DNA of 39,426 nt from an uncultured Treponema sp. (GTDB lineage: Bacteria > Spirochaetota > Spirochaetia > Treponematales > Treponemataceae): assembly GCA_947177175.1 (NCBI GenBank), contig CAMWTK010000020.1, forward strand, positions 1-39,426. The letters run 5' to 3'. This document shows positions 32,768 through 39,426 of the stretch, piece by piece. Positions within the stretch are counted from its first letter, which is position 1. The number at the start of each line of letters is the position of its first letter. The translations under genes and the position numbers were made by a program. Under the pieces are notes generated by a model. That model was not told where the DNA came from and did not search any database. It was given only the letters and a program-made list of their open reading frames with translations.

Positions 32768-35473
32768 ATGATGAAATTCATTCCGCCGGTTTTCGCGCTT
32801 TTTGCGGTTCTTGCAATTTTCATCAAAATCCGCGCGGGCAAAAAACGCGCCGCCCGGATTGCCGAAACGCTCAGAGCTTTAAAGCCCGAAATCGATTTGT
32901 TCTTTGCGGATTTTTCCAAATTGAAAGAAGATTTTATCACGCACAAAAACAACATTTCTTTTCTAGAAAAATGGAAAAACCTTGCCGCGCAGCTGAGCTC
33001 GCTCGGCATAAAGAAAAATCATCCGATGCATTCGGCCTGCAACGATGTAAAAAATATTTTTGAGAATTTTGAAAGCATCGCAGCAAAATGCAATTGCAAT
33101 TTCATGCAAACGCAAAATGAAAAATGCAATTTCATTTTTTCGGACATTGACGGAAAGTCGCTCGACGCGCAGCAAAGAGCGGTCGTGATTGCCGAAGAGG
33201 ACAAAACGCTCGTGCTCGCCAGCGCGGGAAGCGGCAAGACGCTCACGATTGCGGCAAAGGCAAAATATCTGTGCGCGGAGCGCGGCGTTCGTCCGCAGGA
33301 AATCCTTTTGCTTTCGTTCACGAAAAAATCGGCGGCGGAAATGACGGAGCGGATTCAAGGAAGGCTCGCGCTGCCAATCGAGGCGACGACGTTCCACAAA
33401 CTCGGGCTTGACATCCTGAAAAACGCGCTCGGCTTTCGTCCTGAAGTTTTTGACAATCTGGAATCGTTCGTGGACGATTTTTTTGAAAACGAATTGTCGG
33501 GGCACGAAGCGCTCGTTCAAAACCTCATAAAATATTTCGCGTATTATCTTGACGTTCCCACGGACTTGGAAAACTGCGCCTCGCTCGGCGAACTTTACGA
33601 GCGCGAAAAATCCGCCGACTTGGAAACGCTCAAGTCAAAATTCAAGAAAGAGCAATTCATCGAGCAGCGCCGCAAAGACGGCGCGAATTTTTTGACCACG
33701 CTCAAAGGCGAAAAAGTGAAAAGCATCGAGGAGACCAAAATCGCGAATTTCCTTTTTATGCACGGCGTGAATTACGAATACGAAAAACCATATCCTTTTG
33801 AAAGCGGCGACGTTCTCCGAAAATCCTATCGCCCGGATTTTTATCTGACGGACTACGACATGTATCTGGAACATTTCGGGATTTCCGAGGACGGCCGCGT
33901 TCCGTGGCTTTCGCCAATCGAAGAGACAAAATATTTGGACGGCATAAAATGGAAACGGAATTTTCACGAGGCGAACGAAACAAAACTTTTGGAAACCTAT
34001 TCCTATTACACGCGACAGGGCGTTCTTCTTGAAAGACTCGAATCGCTGCTGATTGCGAACGGGGTCGAATTCAGGCCGAAAAGTTTCAACGAAATTTTCG
34101 AGACGATTTATGCGAACAAAAGCAAAAAATATTTTTCCGAATTCATGAAACTGTGCGCCACGTTCATAACGCTCTTCAAGTCCAACAATTTTTCCGACGA
34201 TGACTTTGCCCGCTTCAAAGAAACCGCGCGCCAAAACGAAAACAAATTTATGTCCGAGCGCACCTGCCTTTTTATGGACATAGCAAAAACAATTTTGGAG
34301 GAATACAAAAATTATTTGGCGCAAAACAACGCGGTTGATTTTTCGGACATGATAAACCTTGCGGCGGAAAAAGTGAGAGACGGCGCGCGCGTTCAAAATT
34401 ATAAGTACGTCATCGTTGACGAATATCAGGACATTTCCAAATCGCGCTTCAATCTTTTAAAATCAATCGTCGATTCGAGCGGCGCAAAACTGCTGTGCGT
34501 CGGCGACGACTGGCAGTCAATCTACCGGTTTGCGGGAAGCGATGTCGCCCTGTTCACGGAGTTTGAAAAATATTTTGGATTCGCGGACATTTTAAAGATT
34601 GAAAAAACGTACCGAAACTCGCAGGAATTGATTGACGAAGCGGGCGGCTTCATTCTGAAAAATCCCGCGCAGCTCAAGAAGAATCCGAAGTCGGAAAAGC
34701 ACCTCAAATATCCGCTCGTGTTCTGGGGCTACGACGAAGATCCGGGCGCGGCATTGGATGCAATCATACAGAAAATAATTGCGGAATTCGGAAAGCAAAA
34801 ATCGATTCTGTTTTTGGGGCGCACGAACTATGACTTTGAAATCTTGAAGAAGTCCGGGCTTTTCAGAATAATCCGCTCGGCGCGCGAAGAAAAAATCGCA
34901 TACATCGATTCTCCCGAAACGCCGATGGCTTTTCTTTCCGTGCACAAATCCAAAGGCCTGGAAGCGGACAACGTGGTGATTTTGAATTTCAAAAATGACA
35001 AGCTCGGTTTTCCGAACCAAATCACGGACGACGCGATTCTGAATTACGTCCTGACGAACGGCGAGAATTTTTTGTTTGCGGAAGAGCGGCGGCTTTTTTA
35101 CGTGGCAATCACGCGGACAAAAAACCGGACGTTCGTGCTCACGGACAACAAATCGCCGTCAATATTTTTTGGCGAATTCTCCGCATCGGAAAGAACGTGC
35201 TTCGTTTCCACGAACAAGAATTCGGCCGAAGGAAAAACGAAATGCCCCCTGTGCAAGACCGGCGACCTGCTCAAAGTCTCCGCCGCCGGAAAATATTTTA
35301 TCGGCTGCTCGAATTTTCCAAAATGCCGCTACACTTTGCACGACATCACAATTTTGCAAAGCCCCAAACAATGCCCCGAATGCGGCGGCTTTTTGGTCAA
35401 GCGGAAAGGCCGGGGATATTGGTTCGTAGGCTGCACGAACTACCCCTATTGCACGCACACGGAAAAGATTTAG
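32768..35473 (+). CDS. UvrD/helicase IV-type DNA helicase with nuclease-like insert and zinc ribbons
   Basis: A 901-residue superfamily 1 helicase. An N-terminal hydrophobic segment (FIPPVFALFAVLAIFIKI) suggests a membrane anchor. Motifs: Q-motif SLDAQQRAVVI, Walker A ASAGSGKT, LLLSFTKKSAAEM, TTFHKLGLDIL, Walker B VIVDEYQDIS, DDWQSIYRFAGS, EKTYRNSQ, SVHKSKGLEADNVV and RRLFYVAITRTK. Between Walker A and B lies a helicase IV-like insert with FLFMHGVNYEYEKPYPF and YRPDFYLTDYDMYLEHFG, a possible PD-(D/E)XK fold. The C-terminus has two topoisomerase-type four-Cys zinc ribbons (CPLCKTG...CSNFPKC; CPECGG...CTNYPYC). UvrD-type helicases with nucleases occur in defence islands, but a repair role is equally possible. 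Confidence 0.88.
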   Translation: MMKFIPPVFALFAVLAIFIKIRAGKKRAARIAETLRALKPEIDLFFADFSKLKEDFITHKNNISFLEKWKNLAAQLSSLGIKKNHPMHSACNDVKNIFENFESIAAKCNCNFMQTQNEKCNFIFSDIDGKSLDAQQRAVVIAEEDKTLVLASAGSGKTLTIAAKAKYLCAERGVRPQEILLLSFTKKSAAEMTERIQGRLALPIEATTFHKLGLDILKNALGFRPEVFDNLESFVDDFFENELSGHEALVQNLIKYFAYYLDVPTDLENCASLGELYEREKSADLETLKSKFKKEQFIEQRRKDGANFLTTLKGEKVKSIEETKIANFLFMHGVNYEYEKPYPFESGDVLRKSYRPDFYLTDYDMYLEHFGISEDGRVPWLSPIEETKYLDGIKWKRNFHEANETKLLETYSYYTRQGVLLERLESLLIANGVEFRPKSFNEIFETIYANKSKKYFSEFMKLCATFITLFKSNNFSDDDFARFKETARQNENKFMSERTCLFMDIAKTILEEYKNYLAQNNAVDFSDMINLAAEKVRDGARVQNYKYVIVDEYQDISKSRFNLLKSIVDSSGAKLLCVGDDWQSIYRFAGSDVALFTEFEKYFGFADILKIEKTYRNSQELIDEAGGFILKNPAQLKKNPKSEKHLKYPLVFWGYDEDPGAALDAIIQKIIAEFGKQKSILFLGRTNYDFEILKKSGLFRIIRSAREEKIAYIDSPETPMAFLSVHKSKGLEADNVVILNFKNDKLGFPNQITDDAILNYVLTNGENFLFAEERRLFYVAITRTKNRTFVLTDNKSPSIFFGEFSASERTCFVSTNKNSAEGKTKCPLCKTGDLLKVSAAGKYFIGCSNFPKCRYTLHDITILQSPKQCPECGGFLVKRKGRGYWFVGCTNYPYCTHTEKI

Positions 35474-35535
35474 ATCATAGTTTTTCGCGAAGCAGCAGGA
35501 AAAGGATGGGCATAGACTTTTCCCATCACATACGG

Positions 35536-36135
35536 CTACAGCACATCGTCTAACTCGGCAAAGGCTTCCAATTGATTCAAAAATCCGTATTCAATCCAAA
35601 TGTAGGCTTCGGAAGTAATGTACGTTTCTCGCGTTTTGATGCCAATGGCAATCGTAACAAGCCCGTCGAATTTTTCAATGTTGTCTTCCGACGATGCAAT
35701 CCATTCTGCTTCGTATGTCCTAGCACCTCTTGCAATCGCGTGCATCCAGTATTCTTCTTCTTTCAAATAATAATCTTTTTCTACCTTATCTGTTTTTTTG
35801 AATTTTCCGTACTTGCGCTCAAGCGAAGAAAGCAACTTTGAAAATTCCTGCTTCACCTCTGTTCCGTAACCGGTCGTCTTAATTTCCTTGCTTATGCCCT
35901 TGATATAGTACAGCCCGCTCGTTTCGCTGACCCAGACAACATAGCCGTCAAACAGCGGATGCGATTTTGCCGGCTGAACATAATAGCGGTCGTCACCGAT
36001 ATATTTCGGTTCTGCTCCGTCACACGCCACCGTGATTTCGTCAAGCGTCATTCCCATAGAAAACCCGAATGGTCCGGCAAAAACCGAAACCATGCCGACA
36101 ATAAAAATCGCGGAAAGAAGAATTGACTTTTTCAT
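35536..36135 (-). CDS. Exported protein of unknown function
   Basis: A 199-residue protein with a signal peptide (MKKSILLSAIFIVGMVSVF then AGPFGFSMGM, cleavage probably after FA). The mature part has a mixed alpha/beta look (SGLYYIKGISKEI, then EFSKLLSSLERKYGKFKK), typical of small periplasmic proteins of spirochaetes; no family recognised. GGAGG lies seven bases before the ATG, inside the end of the upstream gene, whose stop overlaps it (ATGA). Its first 50 bases are identical to those of that upstream gene, although the mature proteins are unrelated. Confidence 0.7.
   Translation of the reverse strand: MKKSILLSAIFIVGMVSVFAGPFGFSMGMTLDEITVACDGAEPKYIGDDRYYVQPAKSHPLFDGYVVWVSETSGLYYIKGISKEIKTTGYGTEVKQEFSKLLSSLERKYGKFKKTDKVEKDYYLKEEEYWMHAIARGARTYEAEWIASSEDNIEKFDGLVTIAIGIKTRETYITSEAYIWIEYGFLNQLEAFAELDDVL
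36086..36135 (-). repeat. 50-bp signal-peptide duplication, copy 1
   Basis: Identical to 36484-36533. It covers the first 16-17 codons (ATG onward) of the gene ending at 35536. Identity stops abruptly after the hydrophobic core. Confidence 0.9.
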
Positions 36136-36533
36136 TGTGCATCCTCCAACACAATATATATCGCTTTGCCGGAGACATTTTTTGCCGTAACGGGGATATA
36201 AACGCCGTAACTTATCACTCCGCCGCTGTTTATCGTGCCAACGCTTTCAAGAATTATGCCGTTTGCCCCGATTTTTGCGGCTTGCTTTTTCAGTTCTGCG
36301 ACCGCGTAATTCAAATCGCCTTGTTCCGTCCAGCCAGAATCGCTTGATGCCGTCACAATCCCGATGACTTCGTATTTTTCAGGTGCCTCTGTGTAAATGA
36401 CAACTTCGTCGGCGTTCGTTGCAGGGCGTTGCGTACCTGTTACAAGGGCAGTTCCGCTGGCACAGCCCGACAGTATGAACACAGAAACCATGCCGACAAT
36501 AAAAATCGCGGAAAGAAGAATTGACTTTTTCAT
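36132..36533 (-). CDS. Lipoprotein, RcsF/YbjQ-like domain possible
   Basis: A 133-residue lipoprotein: signal sequence followed by lipobox LSGC (Cys about residue 24), so it would be lipid-anchored. The mature part has KYEVIGIVTASS, then AVAELKKQAAKIGANGIILESVG, a pattern seen in small heavy-metal-binding or RcsF-like domains; this assignment is tentative. AAAGGAG precedes the ATG by five bases. An extended -10 lies just upstream, so this gene leads a two-gene operon with the next exported protein. Confidence 0.75.
   Translation of the reverse strand: MKKSILLSAIFIVGMVSVFILSGCASGTALVTGTQRPATNADEVVIYTEAPEKYEVIGIVTASSDSGWTEQGDLNYAVAELKKQAAKIGANGIILESVGTINSGGVISYGVYIPVTAKNVSGKAIYIVLEDAQ
36484..36533 (-). 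repeat. 50-bp signal-peptide duplication, copy 2
   Basis: Identical to 36086-36135. In this copy the sequence continues into a lipobox instead of a signal peptidase I site. Confidence 0.9.
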
Positions 36534-36551
36534 ACAAACTCCTTTGGGATA

Positions 36552-36560
36552 ATTATACCA
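36552..36560 (-). promoter_or_regulatory. Extended -10 promoter of the lipoprotein operon
   Basis: TGGTATAAT on the minus strand, about 19 bases before the lipoprotein ATG, leaving just enough leader for its Shine-Dalgarno. Confidence 0.55.
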
Positions 36561-36566
36561 CAGTTT

Positions 36567-37547
36567 TCAGCAGAAATCATCAAAAACATCTCCACCAGTC
36601 CATTCCTTGCCTTGCAGGATTGTGAAGTATTTGTCCGCACTGTCCTTTTCAAAACAGGTTTTATATAATGAATGAACATACAGCCCGTTTTCATACGTAA
36701 TGATGCCGACGCTCCACGGCTTAATGGCATTCTCGCCGTCGCCGCTTTCGCACTTTACGATAATCTGCTGTTTTTCCTCGTAGAAAGCCGCTTCAAGAAT
36801 CAGCGTTTTGTAATGCGAATTCATGTAATACACATTACCCGGTTGCAGTTTCTCATAATATGCGAGCAACGGGTTTTCCGCTTCTTCTTGCAGGCAACAG
36901 GGAAAATATGATGGAATCATGTTCCCTCGGACAACGGCTTTCGGTGTCAAGGATTCATGAAAATCAGAATTCAGCGTCTTTACTTTTTCCTGGCTGACTG
37001 GCGAATTCCAATCCAGTTTTTCTCTTTCCTGCGGAGTTGAGAATTTTAAATCGATGTATTTTTGCAAGCACTCATCAGCCTCTTCTTGACTGACGAAGCG
37101 CATCCATAAAAGATTTTTCGGAAGCAAAGCTTTGTACTGCTCAAAGTCAGAAAGGATTTTTTCAATCTTATTCTCACCTGATATGATTCTAAGCTGCGCC
37201 TGAACATTTGGCTGCAAAATCTTGAATTCAAACTTCGTCACCCATGCAAGGTTTGAAATTCGATTATCTTGCTTGTCGTAATTTTTATGGAATACAACAT
37301 ACTGCAGAAGTGGAGGACTTCCTAAAAATGCGGTCGCGACAATCTGTTGCACTTTTGCGACTCCAAATGAGAGAAAACCCTTGTCATCAACAGAAGTGCC
37401 GAATGTCCAGCAATCATCACACTTTCGCTTTCGTCCGACATCGCGTGAATGCCGCATGACTGCGCCGTTATCACGGACGGAATATGTTTCGCCTTTATAA
37501 ACGCAAGTTTTTTCCTGCGTGAAGTCGTCTATGTTTTTCACCATCAT
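36567..37547 (-). CDS. HNH/homing-endonuclease-like protein
   Basis: A 326-residue protein. Its N-terminal 110 residues look like the NUMOD/HNH arrangement of homing endonucleases: ETYSVRDNGAVMRHSRD, KVQQIVATAFLG and VVFHKNYDKQDNRISNLAWVT (compare HHxDGNxxNNxxxNLxWVT). One expected His of the HNH core appears to be Phe (VVFHKN), so nuclease activity is doubtful. The remainder is unrecognised and ends in a WTGGDVFDDFC segment. Two adjacent ATGs are possible at 37547 and 37544. The start overlaps the stop of the upstream zinc-ribbon gene as ATGA. Confidence 0.6.
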   Translation of the reverse strand: MMVKNIDDFTQEKTCVYKGETYSVRDNGAVMRHSRDVGRKRKCDDCWTFGTSVDDKGFLSFGVAKVQQIVATAFLGSPPLLQYVVFHKNYDKQDNRISNLAWVTKFEFKILQPNVQAQLRIISGENKIEKILSDFEQYKALLPKNLLWMRFVSQEEADECLQKYIDLKFSTPQEREKLDWNSPVSQEKVKTLNSDFHESLTPKAVVRGNMIPSYFPCCLQEEAENPLLAYYEKLQPGNVYYMNSHYKTLILEAAFYEEKQQIIVKCESGDGENAIKPWSVGIITYENGLYVHSLYKTCFEKDSADKYFTILQGKEWTGGDVFDDFC

Positions 37548-38464
37548 TTTTCCCCTCCCGTTTTTTCCGCCGGCATCATGTCTATCAGACTGCCGTCGCA
37601 GTCGGGATAGTGCTTGCACATTATGTACGCCTCGCCGTCGTCGGGCGAAATGACGACGTTCGCCTCTTTGTACAGATACTCGTTGCCGCAGTGGATGCAA
37701 TGCACTTTTGCGTCCATGGCAAGGCGCGGCAATGCCCGTATGCCGCGCTCCAGTTCTGCACTTCGCGCATCTCCGTACAATATCGTTGAGGTCAGGACTT
37801 TGTAGTCAAGGTATGTGCCGCGGCATGACGGATAATTTTTACAAACGACCATGGTAAGATGCCGGTCGTTGTCCTGAATGACCTTTGACTTTCTGAAATC
37901 GAACGACTTTTTGCAATGGGCGCAGAACACCGTGGAATCCGTCCGCAGGCTTCCCGCAGGATTGTGCTCGCCGTCAAACCGACGCAACGCCTCGCCCCTC
38001 AGCTTTCCCTGCAACACGGTGATTTTATCTGCCGGAAAACCGACGATTTCTTTCGCGTCGCCCAGTTCATAATAGTGCCGGGCATAGTCGAGCACGGCTT
38101 CCGCCCCGTACTGCGCCACACCCGAAAACGCCAGCACCTCTTCCCAGTCCTGAATGTCGCGGGCATCCCTGAACCTGCGGAGGAGCAATTCCGCAAGCGT
38201 CTGCTCCGTCTCCGTGGCGTGAATCAAATCATTCCATTTTTTGAAGCCAGCCATCTTCGCAATCACGTGTTGCGCCCGCGCGAGCGTGATTTCCCGCTCG
38301 TCCTCGTCGCTGAATTCGTAGAAAAAGAAGATGTCGCCCACGTCGTAGAATTTCCAGTCGTAGCTGTACGAAATGAACCCGTCGCTTTCCACGGTTTTTG
38401 TCTGAGTCCGCCAATCCTTAAGGAAATTTTTGGCTTGCTTCCTAAAGAAGTCAAGATGAGTCAT
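37544..38464 (-). CDS. Zinc-ribbon protein of unknown function
   Basis: A 306-residue protein. The N-terminal half has ITLARAQHVIAKMAGFKKWNDLI, a pattern common at the start of proteins with ankyrin-like or short helical repeats. The C-terminal half has two similar Cys-rich units, CAHCKKSFDFRKS...CKNYPSCRG and CIHCGNEYLYKEA...CKHYPDCDG, each a four-Cys zinc ribbon. AAGGAG lies eight bases before the ATG. It is translationally coupled to the HNH-like gene, so the two may act together on nucleic acid. Function unknown. Confidence 0.65.
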   Translation of the reverse strand: MTHLDFFRKQAKNFLKDWRTQTKTVESDGFISYSYDWKFYDVGDIFFFYEFSDEDEREITLARAQHVIAKMAGFKKWNDLIHATETEQTLAELLLRRFRDARDIQDWEEVLAFSGVAQYGAEAVLDYARHYYELGDAKEIVGFPADKITVLQGKLRGEALRRFDGEHNPAGSLRTDSTVFCAHCKKSFDFRKSKVIQDNDRHLTMVVCKNYPSCRGTYLDYKVLTSTILYGDARSAELERGIRALPRLAMDAKVHCIHCGNEYLYKEANVVISPDDGEAYIMCKHYPDCDGSLIDMMPAEKTGGEK

Positions 38465-38692
38465 ACTATCTTCTCCTTGGGCATTCGTTTATTGTGTCTG
38501 CTAAAATGTCAGTACCGTAGCAACAATAACCTGATGCCCGTCGGTAAAATAGTAAGTTAATGATATGGCATGATAAAAATCTTCGCACTGACCGCAAGCC
38601 CTGCCACGGAACTGTTTTGATTGTACCACGGGGGCGGCAGCGGTGTCAACGCCAACTCCAACTTCCCTCGCGTGACTTGCCGCACAAAAACG

Positions 38693-38720
38693 ATGACAAA
38701 CGGCAAAAAAGTGCTATACT
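38693..38720 (+). promoter_or_regulatory. Promoter of the ABM-domain gene
   Basis: ATGACA (38693-38698), 16-base spacer, TATACT (38715-38720), preceded by TGC as an extended -10. The remainder of the 300-bp gap (38465-38765) shows no gene. Confidence 0.55.
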
Positions 38721-38765
38721 CAATAAAACCAGCGGAGCGGCAAGGCGCACTGCACGGGGGAAACA

Positions 38766-39098
38766 ATGGCAATTACCATCAATATTTATTACAGCGGCAC
38801 GGGCGGGAACGCGCGGAAATTTGCCGGGGAAATGGTTTCGGGCGGGACGGTTCAGGAGATCCGTGCGGAAGCCGGGAATATCAGGTACGAATACTTCTTC
38901 CCGATGGACGACTCGGAAACCGTCCTTCTGATTGACAGCTGGAAAGACCAGCACGCGCTCGACAGGCATCACGCCTCGCCCCTCATGGCAAAAATAGCAG
39001 CACTGCGCGACAAATACGACCTGCACATGAGCGTGGAGCGGTATGTTTCTGACGGAACGGGCATCCCCGCAACGGACAAAGCCTATATCCGCACATGA
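38766..39098 (+). CDS. ABM-domain (antibiotic biosynthesis monooxygenase-like) protein
   Basis: A 110-residue dimeric alpha/beta-barrel type protein. The pattern AGNIRYEYFFPMDDSETVLLIDSWKDQHALDRHHASPLMAKIAALRDKYDL matches the ABM/YgiN family (E...W.....H..S.H.), which includes quinol monooxygenases and dimeric ferredoxin-like proteins without cofactor. The N-terminal segment (YYSGTGGNARKFAGEMV) is longer than usual and reads like a Gly-rich loop. GGGGG lies five bases before the ATG. Substrate unknown. Followed by a terminator-like hairpin. Confidence 0.75.
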   Translation: MAITINIYYSGTGGNARKFAGEMVSGGTVQEIRAEAGNIRYEYFFPMDDSETVLLIDSWKDQHALDRHHASPLMAKIAALRDKYDLHMSVERYVSDGTGIPATDKAYIRT

Positions 39099-39158
39099 GC
39101 GCAACAGCCGATTTTTCCCGCCCCGCCCGTACCTGCCGCCGGGGATTTTCCCCAAAAC

Positions 39159-39192
39159 AAACAGGCGCACATCACAAGACGTGCGCCTGTTT
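39159..39192 (+). terminator. Hairpin, possible terminator of the ABM gene
   Basis: Perfect 12-bp stem AAACAGGCGCAC / GTGCGCCTGTTT with a 10-base loop. Only TTT follows on the plus strand, so termination may be weak; the arms also give a short T run on the other strand. Confidence 0.65.
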
Positions 39193-39200
39193 GAAACTCA

Positions 39201-39231
39201 GTCTGTTTCAGAGGCTGGCTCTGAAACAGAC
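39201..39231. other. Perfect 13-bp inverted repeat
   Basis: GTCTGTTTCAGAG / CTCTGAAACAGAC around a five-base loop GCTGG, nine bases after the previous hairpin. There is no T tract. It could be a protein-binding site, an RNA structure or a mobile-element end. Confidence 0.7.
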
Positions 39232-39266
39232 ATCAAGAACTCGGAACTGCAAGCGGAGATGTTAAA

Positions 39267-39426
39267 AAAACACTATCTTTCTGTTCAAAACACTGCATCT
39301 TTCGGGTCAAAAAGGGGTGCTTTTAGGGGTAAAAGATAGTATCTTTCGGTCCGAAACACTGTATCTTTTGCTCCAAAAGACTGTATCTTTTACCCCCAGA
39401 ACACTGTATCTTTCAGACCAAAAGAT
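39267..39426. repeat. Imperfect 22-bp tandem repeat array
   Basis: About seven full units of 20-23 bases plus a partial one, with the core AACACTGTATCTTTCGGTCC. Unit starts: 39267, 39287, 39309 (divergent), 39331, 39353, 39375, 39398 and 39420. The array runs off the window. The divergent third unit keeps the 22-base length. ATCTTT and AAAGAT are complementary, so neighbouring units can form small hairpins. No reading frame spans it. Confidence 0.85.

Noticed and set aside
18840..35535. Integrative element with integrase and att sites
   Set aside because: No integrase, transposase, tRNA gene or flanking direct repeat could be found, so only the term island is supported.
39267..39426. CRISPR array
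   Set aside because: The 22-bp units follow each other with no unique spacers, and no cas genes are present.

Overview
The window looks like chromosomal DNA of a spirochaete, most likely a Treponema-type organism. This rests on protein character and gene order, not on a database search. The cluster DnaJ-domain protein / infA / TraR-DksA-like zinc-finger protein resembles the arrangement I recall from treponemes, groEL stands alone without groES, and TTG/GTG starts and stop-start overlaps are common. The backbone is clearly GC-rich, with G/C-ending codons.

Left backbone (1-18.8 kb). A 7-bp tandem repeat opens the window. Next come a SLC13/CitM-type permease (-), polA and coaE (+, overlapping), a SPOR-domain membrane protein ending in a strong terminator, and a secreted probable beta-barrel protein. 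A complete type II restriction-modification pair of the Eco47II/Sau96I kind follows on the minus strand. After it come a biotin ECF transporter operon (bioY-ecfA-ecfT) with a BirA-like operator over its promoter, a dNTP triphosphohydrolase, an M15 peptidase, groEL with its terminator, rnhA, a DnaJ-domain membrane protein, infA, a TraR/DksA-like protein and a PHP-family histidinol phosphatase.

Defence island (about 18.84-35.5 kb). Composition turns abruptly AT-rich just upstream of the histidinol phosphatase promoter. The first gene (DUF5677-like) has an open frame that runs upstream to this junction without a start codon, so it appears cut at its 5' end. It is followed by a complete cytosine-5 DNA methyltransferase, a remnant of a GmrSD/DUF262 gene, and a MORC-like GHKL ATPase fused to a TIR domain. 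Next comes a stretch of fragments: a TIGR02391-like tail, a 36-codon methyltransferase start, a methyltransferase cut at motif VIII, and a KTSC-like gene. A second methyltransferase half is preceded by a near-copy (about 90 bp) of the leader found before the first methyltransferase fragment. From 25.07 to 31.49 kb, tightly packed plus-strand genes form an apparent operon: truncated methyltransferase, DUF3883 nuclease-like protein, unknown protein, stand-alone NgoFVII-type C-terminal DNA-binding domain, McrB-like AAA+ GTPase, RhuM, and a LlaJI/McrC-like nuclease subunit. A Fic-domain protein and a long UvrD-type helicase with an embedded nuclease-like segment and zinc ribbons complete the island. 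Composition drifts back toward GC-rich from about 27.39 kb, in the middle of the McrB gene.

Right flank (35.5-39.4 kb). Two small exported proteins share an identical 50-bp 5' end. They are followed by an HNH-like protein overlapped with a zinc-ribbon protein, an ABM-type monooxygenase-like protein, two strong hairpins, and an array of imperfect 22-bp tandem repeats running off the end of the window.

Two regulatory themes recur. Several genes (polA, the 6.1-kb gene, dgt, the M15 peptidase, the DnaJ-domain gene and the helicase) have a -10-like hexamer 5-6 nt before ATG and no Shine-Dalgarno, which predicts leaderless mRNAs. Others use extended -10 elements (TGnTATAnT) with ordinary Shine-Dalgarno sites. 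The most interesting system is the 23.8-31.5 kb region, where McrB/LlaJI-type restriction subunits look intact while the methyltransferases beside them are truncated.
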